Positions 44,604 through 57,077 of a stretch of DNA of 64,000 bases are shown piece after piece. Origin of the DNA: Boswellia sacra (lineage: Eukaryota > Streptophyta > Magnoliopsida > Sapindales > Burseraceae); assembly GCA_013180625.2 (NCBI GenBank), contig SNVD02013667.1:434001-498000 (forward strand), read 5' to 3'. The notes beneath the pieces were generated by a model. The model was given only the letters and a program-made list of their open reading frames with translations. It searched no databases and had not been told where the DNA came from. The number at the start of each line of letters is the position of its first letter. The first letter of the stretch is position 1. The position numbers were made by a program, and so were the translations under genes.

Positions 44604-45991
44604 AACCACCCCTACTAGAAGAGTCTGACATCCTCGTCGGAAGGATGTTGTTGTTGCCCTCCTTACTTTTCATCATCATGTGATCTTCCTCTCCCAAATA
44701 TCAATCCATATGCTATTGCCTCGGAATTAGATACTCCCTTTCTCTAACTCTCCTAGCTCCAATGATCAAGGATCTCGCCCATATCCTTGTCTTACTATCT
44801 CGTGAAAACAAGAGGAGCTCCTTGACATGTTGATGCCCACCCAATCAACCAACTCTCTAAAGGCAATAGGAACTCACATGATTAACCTTAGTTTGTAGCT
44901 TTACCCAAAACTATAATAATTTTAATAACTACCCCAACTGTCTGCTTTAGAATTAGGCCTTGACGCAATGTGCTAGCTGTTCTCCCCGCTGCTGTACTCT
45001 AATAGGCTGCATCAAGTCACCCCAACCAATTGTCTCATACGACTCCGGCCACCCGCTGTTGTTATAGATTTCTCCCTACGTAGTGCAATCATCCCTAATC
45101 AATTTACCCTCAAATTGATGATGATTTGCAGTCTCTACTCAACTTCATTCCCTCATGGTGTTGAAGGAGCGCCACTGAAAATCCGCTCATGAACCACACC
45201 AATGATTCTCTATCTTCTGGATTTAGAAGATACGCCACCACATAGCAACTCTGCTGCCTCAGTCTGTCGGGCAGGTATGTAGTGCCGCATGAAACTCCAT
45301 GTTTCTCGAATCAATCTATCCCACAAGAATTATTCTTTGCCAACCTTTGCTACACATGAATGAATTCCCTGAAACTGCCTGTATTAGTTTCTTATCATTC
45401 CCCAAAGGCTATTGAAGACCTGCACCTTCATTTCCTTAGTGCCTTCACCCATGAAAGCACCATTTATCACTACAATGTATCCCCATGATACCAACACGCC
45501 AAATGAACTCTCCGTGCTGAATATACGCCTCGTTCAGCGGCTTATTTCACCATCCGTTGCTCCCTAGCCCTGATATACACCATTGGTAAGGAACTGATGT
45601 CAGGGGGTCATCGCACCATCAGCCTTCTCACTATAGTGATTGCCCATATCAGTCAATTGGTAAGGGTTTTTGGAAGTCCAGGATGCACCCTATTTGCATC
45701 CTCGACAGCTTACACCTCAAGCCACTCCGCTGGACCCTTATACGCCATCAAAAAGGACTCCACTCCCATGTCAACACCCGTGTCCAATTGCCTAGCCAAC
45801 TAGAATGGCCTCACTCCACGTCAGCTACTAGTCAACAATTGAGCCTTCACCTCTACCGAATTCTCTAGATCCGATATGGATACTGAACGCAAATAAGGAA
45901 TCAAACCCATGTTGTACTAAAGAAACAACTCCGTCTCTAGTATTAGCTCAAAATCGCTCAATGGAACCACTGTCAAGTTTACCGACCCTTC

Positions 45992-46297
45992 CTACAAGCT
46001 AATCTGTATAGTCATGGATAATGTTCCATAAATCGACATTGTAGAGTTCGCTGCTTTGACCTCTAGTGAGGAGCTCTCCATACACAACTCTAACCTCTCT
46101 ACTTCCCTTGAAGAAAGGAAATTATGTGCAGCCTTTGTATCCAACATGGCGTGCATAGATTGCCCATCAATGAATACGCATATGTATAAGAGCCTGGTCG
46201 AATCGCACATCCTATAAATGTTGTTCAACATTAAAGGACTCATGCGCATAGAAATTACCTCATTTTTGGCCTTCTGTGGCTCACTTTCCACTACCAA
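45992..46297 (-). pseudogene. Element B aspartic protease
   Basis: 101 codons, open across the gag-protease link that is broken in A. The active-site Gly is lost, however (DTKAAHNFLS instead of DTGATHNFLS), so the protease would be inactive. Confidence 0.75.
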
Positions 46298-46445
46298 AGC
46301 ATTTAGCTCACTCCGTCTTGGACAGTCCCTTACCCTATGGGGTCCTTCACAAATGAAGCACCTCGTAAGCTTGCTTTTGCCCTACTGCAAATCTTTTTGT
46401 TTGGCCTTGCTGGACTCAGCTTCCATGTTCTCTCCCTTGGAAACT

Positions 46446-46907
46446 CTAGCCTAGCTTCTTCCTTCCCTTGGGCTTCTTCCTCTCATGCATGGAAAATGCC
46501 TCAAAATGAAAATCAACCAAACCATCCATAGTAACAATTGCAATTGGTAAATCCATTACCCCTTGCCTACGTAACTCCGTTTGCGCCCAAGGTTGCAATC
46601 CTGACAAAAAGTTGAAAAGCTTGTCTTCATCTGACATATTGTTGATGTCCAACATCAAGGAGCTGAATTCCTTCACATACTCACGCACAAAACCTCTATG
46701 CTTGAGCTTCTTTAGGCTTCCCCTTGCAAGCGATCCCGCATTGCAAGGTAGGAATTGACCCTTCAATTCCCACTTGAGCGTTTCCCACGTCTCAATCATT
46801 GGCTGTTCCCTTTTGGCATTCTCCTCACATATGAACTCCTCTATAGTTCCATGTAAGGTTGCATTCTTAGCCCCACGCATCTTTGATTGTTGCACTAGAC
46901 TCTCCAT
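46446..46907 (-). pseudogene. Element B gag
   Basis: 153 codons, continuous through WAQTELRRQG, with the gag core; ends at a TAG after KGRKKLG before the knuckle. Confidence 0.78.
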
Positions 46908-46974
46908 AGTCTATCTTATGCCAAGCAAGCCAACTTATCCTTGAGTGATCATGTCTTTCATTATGCTCAAAAAA

Positions 46975-47370
46975 TCACCCAAATATGTGTGGACAGATTT
47001 GAATCATGCTTGACCCTTCAAACATGCTTTTGTTAACCTTGGCCTCTTTGCCACAACTTGATTGACTCCACCAACCTAGTTGCCTTTGCCACAACCTAGT
47101 TGACTCCACCAACTGGGATGTATTTGCCATAACCTGATTGACTCTACCAATCAGGTTGCACTCACCACAACTAGGCTCGAATACCACTTTAGCCCTCTTG
47201 GCCAACCTTGGCTCCCCTTGCCAACCCAGCTCTCTTTGCCACACTTGGCTCTCTTAGCCAACCTTGGCTCTGATACCAATTTGGCCCTCTTAGCCAAATT
47301 GGACCACTTCACCAACTTGGCCTTCCTAGCCAACCTAGCCCTCTTCGCCAACCTGGCTCTGATACCAATT
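46975..47370 (-). repeat. Element B PBS and leader with a duplicated PBS
   Basis: The true PBS (47352-47367) is followed in element sense by degenerate ~17-bp repeats (GCCAACCTTGGC-like on the plus strand). A second copy of the PBS core, TGGTATCAGAGCC, lies at 47262-47278. Confidence 0.7.
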
Positions 47371-47460
47371 TGTTATAGGACTTTTTTCTGATATGCAGAT
47401 TGTCTTGCGATAGCACTAAGCACCTACTTAGCCAGCTACTCGATAAACCGCACTTTAGGA
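47371..47460 (-). repeat. 5' LTR of element B, truncated
   Basis: Only the inner ~90 bp (ending TATAACA in element sense) remain; at 47461 the sequence changes to the plus-oriented element C. Confidence 0.8.
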
Positions 47461-48592
47461 TTTACCAACTGCTTATGTCAGTTATGGGATGCATCTTGGA
47501 CTTCTAAAAAACCCTTATCAATTGATTGATATGGGCAATCACTACAGTGAGAAGGATGATGGTGCAATGACCCCCTAACATCAGTTCCTTACCAATGACG
47601 TATATCAGGGCTAGGGAGCAACGAATGGCAAAATGAGTTGCTGAATGAGGTGTATATTCAGCGTGGAGAGTTCGTTTGGCATGCTGGTATCATGGGGATG
47701 CATTGTAGTGATATAATAGTGCTTTCATAGGTGAATGCACTAAGGAAACGAAGGCACGAGTCTTCAACAGGCTTTATCGGAATGACAAGAAACTAAAACA
47801 GTCAGTTTCAAAGTAATTCATTCATGCGTAGCAAAGGTTGGAAAGAATCATTCTTATGGGATAGATTGATTCGAGAAATATGAAGTTTCATGCTACTACA
47901 TACCTTTCCGACGGACCGGGGCAGCGGAGTTGCTATATGGTGGCGTATCTTCTAAATCCATAAGATAGAGAATCGTTGGTGTTGTTCATGAGCGGATTTT
48001 TAGTTGTGCTTTTTTAACACCATGAGGGAATGGAGTTGAGTAGAGACTGTAGATCATCATCAATTTGCCACATCATCAATTTAGGGGCAAATTGATCGGG
48101 GATGATTATGCTACGTGGGGAGAAATCAACAACAATAGCGTGTGGCCGGAGTCACATGAGAGAATTAGGTTCGGGTGACTTGATACAGCCTATTAGAGTA
48201 TAATAGCGAGGAGAGTAGCTAGCATATTGCATCAAGGCCTAATTTTAAATGGACAACTGGGGGCAGTTGAAAAAATTATTGTAGTTTTGGGTAAAGCTAC
48301 AAACTGAGGTTAATCGTGTGAGTTCCTAATGCCTTTAAAGACTTGGTTGACTGGGTGGGTACCAACAAGCCAAGGAGCTCCTCCTGTTTTTACGAGACAG
48401 TCGGACAAAGATGCGGGCGAGATCTTTGATCATCAGAGCTAAGAGAATTAGAGAAAGGGAGTATCTAATTCTGAGGCAGTAGCATGTAGGATTGCTATTT
48501 GGGAGAGGAAGATCACATGACAATGAAAAGTACAGAGGGCAACAACAACATCCTTCCGACGAAGACATTGGGCTCTTTTGGTGGGAGTGGTT
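47461..48592 (+). mobile_element. Gag-only element C, 3' internal part, plus orientation
   Basis: Reverse-complement counterpart of the tail regions of A and B (from the post-protease segment to the polypurine tract GGGAGTGGTT at 48583-48592). Gag and protease are absent. No intact frame. Confidence 0.8.
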
Positions 48593-50182
48593 TGTTACAC
48601 ACTTAATATTCGCACATGGCTGGTATAGCATACCTTACGTTATGCCATGGCTTGGATGGGGATGTAAGGATCCATGCCTACGAGAAGTGTACGGGTGAAT
48701 GCTTAAGCAAGGTGCGGAGACGTTACGTGGCATGATAAGGCATTAATGCGCTAGGAGAAGCGCAAGACAATGTAAGCGCTAACACAGAGGGATGTGTAGC
48801 ACAATGAAACAATACGCACACACGGGTAGTAGGCGTAGGGTGGTGCATGCATGGAGATGGGCGTGGCATAATGGTATAACGCATAAGCACAGGTTGCGGG
48901 CGTGATGTGTGGAGCGCACACGGGAGTTGGGAGCGACACAGCGATGCAATGCGTACATTGAGGCAACGTAACATAACAACACTAGCACATGCATGCATGC
49001 GACTGGGACGCTTGCGAGGCAGCAAGCAATGCACACAGGTAGCGCGCAACAAAAGAGCGACATGGCGTAAGGCATCGGGTGACATGGGGTGCGACAGCGG
49101 TTTATGGTGCAAATAGGGATGTTAGTGGGTATCAATCATGGCATATGTCGAGGAGGATTGTGGCTCCTAAAATTAAAGAATTAGTGGGCTGAAGTTACTT
49201 ACTAAGGTGTAGAGAGTGGCAACATAAATGGTGGGCTGCAACTTCCCCACTAACTTGTGGTTGAGAGGGCTCAACCATGTCCTTGAAAGTAGGAACAGAA
49301 GTGGGTGGTTATTTGGGAAGTTATTCCCGTATTCCATGCCATGATCTCCACTAATGGGTAGTTATGGTTGTGAGGGGAAGTGGGAAGTTACTTGGGGTAG
49401 TTGCTCTCACGATTTAAGGCCATGATCTCCACTCATGGGTTGTGGGGGATGCTTGTGATAGGAAGTAGGTAGTTACTCGAGGTAGTTATTCCCATGGAGT
49501 GAGAAGTTTCTCGAGGTAGTTATTCTCATTTTCCATATGAAGTGGGAAGTGGCTTGAGGTAGTTACTCCCATGATCTCCACTCATGGGTAGTGAAGGAAG
49601 CATGTGGCAACGTAGGAGCATGCCACCTCACCTACTAGTTGGGGATGTCAACTACATGTACCATTTGGCATGCAGCACATGGACTTCAGACCTACAAACT
49701 AGGGGAGTTGGTTGGTGTTTTGTGTATAAATAGTACCAAGGACGAGGGCTAGAAAAAGGGAGACACACAAGACACACCAACAAGAGAAGCAAGGGAGTGC
49801 TTACGCTAAAGAGGTGAACACTTAGCGAACGGAGTAGCTAGTGTTAGTGTGTGTATTTCTAGCCCAATACCTTAGGGCGGCATTTGTAATCTCTTCTTTG
49901 AGGGAATAAAGAAATGTTGGAAGTCAGTGCTTTCATAAATTCGTTGTGCTCTGTCTCAAAAAATTTGTGTGTGCATTGCATGCAGATTTTACGTGTTAAC
50001 CTCGGGTGGCCTAAAGTGCGGTTTATCGAGTAGCTGGCTAAGTAGGTGCTTAGCGCTATCATAAGACAATCCATATATCAGAAAAAAAATGTTTAAAACA
50101 AACATTTACATCATTGCGCTACGTTTGAAGTGGCTTTAGAATGCACATAATACACATAATACAAGAAAAAAATCCTATGACA
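48593..50182 (+). repeat. LTR of gag-only element C
   Basis: Starts TGTTACACACTTAATATTCG and ends ATCCTATGACA. About 80 bp of extra sequence (about 50090-50165) interrupts its last 30 bp. A TATAAATA box lies near 49724. Confidence 0.8.
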
Positions 50183-50305
50183 AATTGATATCATACCACT
50201 AGTGTTGAGCGGGAATTGAAGGGTCAATTCCTACCTTGCAATGTGGGGTGGCCTGCAAGGGAAAGCTTAAAGAAGCTCAAGCATACAGGTTCTATACGTG
50301 AGTAC
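50183..50305 (+). mobile_element. Gag-only element fragment D
   Basis: A degraded PBS (TTGATATCATACC) then a short gag piece corresponding to GQFLPCNV...LKKLKHTG. Most of the internal region is deleted before the next LTR piece. Confidence 0.7.
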
Positions 50306-51124
50306 GTGAACGGTTAAGCAATACATATGCAAGGGAAGCGAGCGTAATGTGGCGTTCGCATGGAGATGGGCGTGGCATAGTGGGATAACATGCACACACA
50401 AGTTACGGGCATGATGTGTGAAGTGCACACGGGAGTTGGGCACGATACAACGATGCAACGTGCACATTAGAGGCAACGTAGCGCATCAACACTAGCATAT
50501 GCACACATGCGGGCTGGGATGCTTGCGAGGTAGCAAGCACTCACACGGGTAGCACGCAATAATGCAGCGACATGGCGCATGACATCGGGCAACATGGCTC
50601 GCAACAGCTGTTCATGGTGCAAATAGGTGTGTTAGTGGGAATAAATCATGGCACATGTCCAAGTGGATATGGTCTCCTAAAATGAGGGACGGAATGGGCT
50701 GGAAGTTAATTCCTAAGGTGTAGGAAGTGGCAGCACAAATGGTGGGCTACAACTTCCCCACTAACTTAGTGGTTGAGAGGACTCAACCATGTCCTTGAAA
50801 GTAGGAACAGAAGTGGGTGATTATTTGGGAAGTTATTCCCATATCCCATGCCATGATCTCCACTCACAGGTAGCTATGCTTGTAAGGGGAAGTAGGAAGT
50901 TACCTGGGGAAGTTACTCCTATGATTTAAGGCCATGATCTCCACTCATGGGTAGTAGGGAATGCTTGTGAGAGGAAGTGGGTAGTTACTCGAGATAGTTA
51001 TTCCCATGGTATGGGAAGTTACTCGAGGTAGTTATTCCCATGTTCCATATGAAGTGGGAAGTGGCTTGAGGTAGTTACTCCCATGATCTCCACTCATGGT
51101 AGTAGAGGAAGCAGGTGGCGGCAT
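50306..51124 (+). repeat. Gag-only family LTR fragment D
   Basis: Plus-oriented LTR middle part with the GC-rich block and the GGGAAGTTACTCGAGG-type subrepeats; ends abruptly at the boundary with array-unit sequence. Confidence 0.75.
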
Positions 51125-51803
51125 ACTCTTTGCTACTTCATTCTTGATCAGTTCTTTGTTTCAAATTTTAAGTAGTTTAATTTATAATCTTCATTGCAAT
51201 GTCCTATTTGGTTATCTCTCCAACAAGTAATGTCAATAACTCCCCAATCCTTCTTCTCCACAATCGTTATTCAATTATTCATTCTCTTGTTCATTTGCGT
51301 CTGTTCTTCACAAATTTTGGAAATGATTTGAAATCTATGGTTTCTCTAAGCTGTTTCTGCGTCTCTTCGTGAAGATTATACAAGAAATTAAAATAATATG
51401 CGCATGTGTACAACTATTTTCATGGACTCATCTCTACAAACATCTTCTCTTTTTAATTGTTATTGGAAATTCTTTTGTAAAAATAATTTAGGTATCCATT
51501 CATCTCATTTCTACCATTGTGTAAAGTTGATATATATCTATATATTTAGGATCATTAAATATATGACTAACTTTTGTTTTTTAATCATTAGATCAAATTA
51601 TATAATAGTTAAAATTTAAATCAATCTTTTAAGTTTAAAAATCACCTTACACGCACACCCATATGTCATAGACACACAAAATAAGATAAATTAATCAATA
51701 TGGATGTTTATAAATAAATGTGTGAGATAAGGAGAGAGAAAAAAATGGGTTAAAGAAAAATTCAATGCTTCACTTATTTTCAAAATATGCATATATGACC
51801 ACG
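51125..51803. repeat. Diverged fragment of another array unit (unit 8)
   Basis: Matches the unit segment at about 868-1590 of unit 1 (CTACTTC..GATCAGT.. through the stretch with the poly(A)-like signal), with clearly more differences than units 1-7 show among themselves. It stops roughly 90 bp short of where the peptide stop codon would be, cut by the CACTA element. No peptide gene is seen beyond. Confidence 0.85.
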
Positions 51804-51821
51804 CACTACAACAAAAATGAG
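51804..51821 (+). mobile_element. CACTA transposon terminal inverted repeat
   Basis: CACTACAACAAAAATGAG is a classic plant En/Spm (CACTA) terminus, preceded by a possible 3-bp target ACG (51801-51803). The matching opposite end is not visible in this window. Confidence 0.8.
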
Positions 51822-52340
51822 ATTCCATAGCGTGCCATAAATGCTATTGTAATGTTTTCATAGCATTTTCTGAATGTTATAACTGCCCATGCTATGCTTT
51901 TTCTATAGCATCCATAAAAAATGCTATAAAACAATAGTACTTCATATACCTGTAACAACACTTGAAAAATGTTATCTATAAGTTGTATTTATAGCATTCT
52001 CAAAATGCTATAATCTATTTTGAATATTCAATGTTTACATAACATTCATGAATGCTATAAAATTATAGCATTTTCATAATGCTATCATTTATTTTTAATT
52101 TCCAATGTTTACATAACATTGATCACGAGTGCTATAAAATTCTTTGCGTTTTCATAATGCTATAATTTATTTTCAATTTTCAATGTTTACATAACATTCA
52201 TGAATGCTATAAAATTCATAACTTGCATATGAATGTTATAATCGCTACCATATCCATGACTTCATAAATTGCTATAATATATAAAATATATCTTATAACA
52301 CTAAAAAGAATGTTAAATATAATTTTTTAATTTATTCCAT
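51822..52340. repeat. CACTA subterminal repeats
   Basis: Many direct and inverted copies of ATAGCATT/AATGCTAT (for example around 51885, 52000, 52030-52085, 52150 and 52205), several as small palindromes such as ATGCTATAAAATTATAGCAT. Subterminal arrays of this type bind the CACTA regulatory protein. Confidence 0.75.
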
Positions 52341-53046
52341 AGCATTCTTCGTTATTGTAAAATTTGTGATTTAATATAATTTGACATTTCAATGATAATA
52401 TCGTATCATTTCTTAAAAGTTATAAATTTTCTGTTATTTACCAATATGTACATAATAATTTTTAAATATTTATCAATCATAATGGCACATTCACTCATAT
52501 ATATCATGAATTGCTCAAGTAAAAGTCATCACATATAAATCTAGTATTGAATGTGCGTAATCAACATTCAACTACAACTTTGTTTACATATCAAAGTCTA
52601 TCTTCCCCAAAGAGTGATATCTAAACAAAGAGCTTAACATAGTAACTTGTATCCAAGTCAAAAGCTAGAGTTCCAAAAAATTTAATAGCTTCTTTGTTTC
52701 AACTCCCATGAGACCTATATCATATGTATATTGCATTGGCTATATCCAAAAAGTACTCTATGGCACATATACCTTCATCCACTTCTTATCATCAACTGCA
52801 CATAACATTTGAAAAATTCATTTGAAGTAATGCCTTAATAGGCATTCTTAGAATAATAAGTTTGGAGAAAAGGACAAAATTGTTACAAGAAAACTAAGAT
52901 TATATTTTACTATAAACAAAATTATGATTTAATTTTATTTTAAAACTTGGGAACCTTGCTTTCATAAACAGTCTCTAGACACTTTTATATACAACTAACA
53001 TATAAAGAATGAAGTTCAACTTGAGATAGAAAACTTACCAAGATCA
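52341..53046. other. AT-rich CACTA interior, no gene seen
   Basis: No open frame or motif; probably 3' untranslated or intron sequence of the CACTA transposase gene. Confidence 0.4.
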
Positions 53047-55169
53047 TTAGTCATCTATCATGAAGATTGCTTCAGTTGGCCAAGCAACTGAACTTCTTCT
53101 AGCATCTTCTATTGTTTCCATATCAGCACTCGTTCTCCACAATGATGCTGAAGGTTGTTTAACATCATCCACCCATACTCTAGAAGCATTTTTTTCCAAG
53201 AGGAACACAATGTACCATTGTGTTTGAATCTTTTGTAACCCAACGCCCAATAGCAACCACTTCATTTGAGTCTAACCAATTCAACAACTTACACATTTGG
53301 CCTTTTTCTCTTTGGCTCTACCACCAAAGAAAACAAAAGTAAGCATAAATAAATGTCTTGAAAATTAAGTACAAATAAAATGAAAATATGATTGATAAGA
53401 GACGTTATTTATATTATACTTTACCTGTGAAGTGTAAATAGATTGAGTGGGAGGCTCTTCATTTTGTCCTTCGGGTAAAAACTGATTCTTAAAAAAAAAT
53501 TGAAAGAAAGATTTATAAATATATAACATTTGATATTATCATATAAATCAGAATTATGATATTATATTTGGAAATGCTTACTATTTCGCTTAATAAAGTT
53601 TCTATAACTTTCTTTTGATCTTCCATTACACCTTGCATACGATCCATTGTTCCCTTTAATGTAGCAATCTCTTCTTGCATTTTAACCTTTTTTTCAGTTT
53701 GTTGTGTCATCATGTCTAATTTGGATTAGGTTACTCCAACCCCATAACCTCTTACACGACAACATCGCTTAGGGCCACGAAATTTTGCAAGTGAATCATC
53801 TTTCACAGATTTTGACTTATTCCTAAAAGATTCTGATTTTTTTCTTCCTCATACCTCTCCTAAATGAAACATGAAAGGGTAACAAATAATAACATCATTA
53901 CTAAGAAAGACACAAAGAAAATAGGTCAAAAGAATTATGACATAAATAAATTGGTAAAACCTTGAACTCAGCAACTGTGGGATAGATGGAGCACCATCTT
54001 TCTTAGTATGTCCTTTAAGCCAAACATCTATCCTAGTAATTGAGGATGGTTGTAAACTTTCCCTTTTCTAATTAAAAAAAAAGATTTCTTTAATTATTAT
54101 AAGATTTTGAATATAAATATTTTGTTTATGAAAACTGATAATTTTGAAGATTGCTATAGAGATATTAAGAAGAATTTACCATTTTTTTCCATACGTGCAT
54201 ATCCCATCCGACTACCACTGTATGGCATATCTTGCAGTGCTCTAATTGTCTTGAAAGCTTTACTTTTTTCCTATAAGATAAATAACAATTTTATATTCAA
54301 AATTAAATTTTGAAGAATTTAAGAATACATTTGAAGAAGTTACAAAAGAAAGTAATACAACTTGCCTTGAATGCTTTAGAGGTCCTTTTCTTAACAAAAG
54401 TCTCCTATGCTTCAGCTGAAATGTGATTTGGTTTATTATCTAATTTTTTAGACAATCTTGATTTATATGCTCTCCAATTCTTCCCAGCCATTTGTACAGT
54501 ATATCATTTTATTGTTGTTCCTTCCAATTTAAACTTCTGCTAAAAATTATAAAAAATATTCAAGTGTTACAAAAGTAACAATAACCAGTTTTTTAATTGA
54601 AAGTACATAAAAAAATGAGCTTATATTTGTTTACCTCCATTGCTTCCAAAATTAACATCTTGTCCTTTTTGTCAACATCCATCCAATCATCAACATTTAT
54701 GGACACCAACTCATTTGCCAAACGTCCCAAATATGATGAATACTTTTTTGAGTTCCTTCTAATAGGTTCGCCCATACTATTTACCTGTAATTCTAGCTTG
54801 GTTACATTCTCTTTTGCTATGTCAAGACATATTGTAAGACCTCGAGCCCTTTTAGATTTTTCTAACTCCATATTGGAAGTAGGCACATCATTATCAAATG
54901 ATTTATCGATACTATTTGATGTAAAACCACTTGAATCTTCGTTTAATATATTTAAGTCAACATTAAATGTCGTACTCTCAGTCCTATCCTTTTTTAACAT
55001 TCCTTTCCTTTTCCTTTTCAAAGCTTGTTTAAAGCTATGTATAACAAATTAATAAATCAATTTAATAGATGTGAAAGAGGTCTAATGTTAGTTTTTATAT
55101 TGTACATGTATAAATATCTAATTAGCTTGAAAAGAAAAGAATTTCATAGCTTACCTCTGGTTGACTCAT
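53047..55169 (-). pseudogene. CACTA-associated Transposase_24 (Ptta/En/Spm) gene, decayed
   Basis: Exon 1 is ATG at 55169 to 55155 (MSQPE), followed by GTAAGC. Exon 2 (about 55039 to 54635) is preceded by TAG and followed by GTAAAC; it has a Lys/Arg start, an acidic Ser-rich part and the family-typical KKYSSYLGRLANELVSINVDDW stretch. Exon 3 (from 54539) contains MAGKNWRAYKSRL but carries in-frame stops TGA (54504-54506) and TAG (54405-54407). Further pieces lie near 54160-54270 (KAFKTIRALQDMPYSGSR), 53950-54070, 53513-53713 (a coiled-coil QTEKKVKMQEEIATLKG...) and 53047-53265 (VWVDDVKQPSASLWR...SSVAWP, the usual C-terminal motif). The family accompanies CACTA elements; this copy is non-functional. 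Confidence 0.7.
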
Positions 55170-55599
55170 GTTCTTAAAACAAGAAATTTGCTTTGATCTC
55201 AATCTTTTGCTTTATCTAGAACCTTTAAAAGAGGAAAAAATATAATTAATAATCATACATCTAATAAAACAAAGCCTGTAGAAAATAAAATTTAGCAAAT
55301 CAAGTTATTTAATAATTAATGCAATATGATTACATAGCCTATTAGGGCGATAAGAACAATGAACTTTTTTATAATAAAATTATGGCACATTGACATAGAT
55401 TTGTTTATTAAAGTTAATGTATATTATGTGTTATTGGGACGTAATAGCTAGAAGCCTTAGAAAAGCTTATGAATAGAATAAAAGCACCAACAAACATTCA
55501 CTTATACATTGTTTATCAAGAGGCTTTGATTTAGGCTTCAACTTATTTTCCAAATTTTTTCTTAATTTTTCACATGTAGATTTATATTTTCTAGTAAAA
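55170..55599. other. AT-rich, no gene seen
   Basis: Sequence upstream of the CACTA-associated gene. Could be its 5' region; no CACTA end found here. Confidence 0.4.
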
Positions 55600-55808
55600 T
55601 TTTTTTTTTTAACTGCAGTGTCCAGGCCAGCTTACGTGCACCACGACTAATCCTCAGAAGAGATTAGCCCGCGCAGCTCAACCCACTGCCACGTTCTCCC
55701 ACGTAAATCATGGGGAAGGTCATTGTGGAGAGTCGAACCCAGGACTTCACTATAGCTTTACCAACTCTCTCCTAGGACGTTCTTACCACTTGAACCAACT
55801 ACAACCCA
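55600..55808 (-). mobile_element. tRNA-derived SINE
   Basis: In minus orientation about 200 bp: a 5' tRNA-like head with box A (TGGTTCAAGTGGT, 55785-55797) and box B (GGGTTCGACTCT, 55729-55740), a GC-rich body ending GGCCTGGACACTGCAGTT, and an A-rich tail (poly-T at 55600-55610 on the plus strand). The two Pol III boxes are spaced for a tRNA promoter. A clear target duplication is not visible. The family was not identified. Confidence 0.75.
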
Positions 55809-57077
55809 CCGTAGACATGCCTAAAATTAAAATCATAAGAATAAAATAATATTGATAATTTTTTTAAAATAATAATAAAATACTAATTATTTAATTATAT
55901 GATATTTTTAATAGAATTAATTTTTTGAAAAGAAAGATACTTATGGCAAAAATTTAACTTAGTTAAATTTAAATTTTAATGTGAAAATGGTATTTAAAAA
56001 GAAACTTGTGTTCATTAAAAGACCAAATTAGATTGGGTTAATTTCTTTATAATAAATTAAAATAATTTACAAACAATATCATATAAATATTTAATTAAAA
56101 CTAAAAAATCTTAAATTAAAGCGAACTAATATTTTAAGAAACAATTTTAATTACTTTTTCATATTTATTTTTAAATATTTTAATTAAAATATAAATAATT
56201 TAAATTAATTTTTTAATATTTTGCAGCATTAACCCATGCCCAGCCGTTTGTGATGCACTAAGCTTAAGTGCCAAACGTAATGATTTCTCTATGTTTCGTA
56301 GTCTCTCTCCCACTAACTTTTTTCACTTTCTTTTATATGTCTCACAGCCCCACACAAGCTCACTTTATCCAACAAGCACTTATCATTGTAATTATAATTT
56401 GTTCCTGTTTCATTTTCAAACTTTTTTACCAAAATACCCATTTATTTTTTTATTTATAATTCCGCCTTGTTTATTTCATCATCATCATTCTTATTATTTA
56501 TGAATTGCAACCTTGACAAAGGCTTCACGCCAATTTTCTTCTTTTGATTTATTGTTAGATACAATGTCAATTTATTACATACTATAATCAATTCAGTTAT
56601 ACAAATTTAACCTCATCTTTATGAAATTTTATTTAAAAGTACTGAAGTAAAATAAGAGAAAATATCAAACATGACCACGTGCATATATCATTTTATGGAC
56701 TTAAATCACAGACACATTAAATTAAATATTTCTACACTAGTTCATGACTCAGTCTTGAGGTTCATGGGCTACCGAAAAGCAGGAAATTTTAAGCCAACAC
56801 GAATTCTAAACTTTTTAAGACAGACTTAATTCAACCACATATATTCAAATATTGATTGAACAATTTGCACTATACGTATATACGCTCACAGTCCTTTCAC
56901 AAATAGTCATTATCTTCATCATCAATGTTCTTATCAAGCCTTGAGGGGTCCAATGGTCTTAAAGATGTGTCAAAATTCTTAGCATGTGCTTCCAAGTCAT
57001 GAAAACCTCACGGTGGTGCCCTTAGTACAACATACCAATTAGACAATTCATTTTCCCTTGAATAAAATACTTGTTTT
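55809..57077. other. AT-rich intergenic sequence, no gene seen
   Basis: Short chance frames only (for example 56268-56459). No RNA gene, repeat boundary or conserved motif recognised. Confidence 0.5.

Larger units (their letters stand above)
44604..47370 (-). mobile_element. Gag-only LTR element B, internal region
   Basis: About 2.77 kb, same plan as A: PBS 47352-47367, leader, gag, protease, tail and polypurine tract at 44604-44612. No RT or integrase seen. Stretch 44613-45991 has only fragments of the tail region. Confidence 0.82.

Noticed and set aside
55729..55797. A genuine tRNA gene
   Set aside because: Box A and box B are present, but no full cloverleaf with an acceptor stem can be traced, and the A-rich tail and long body fit a SINE.
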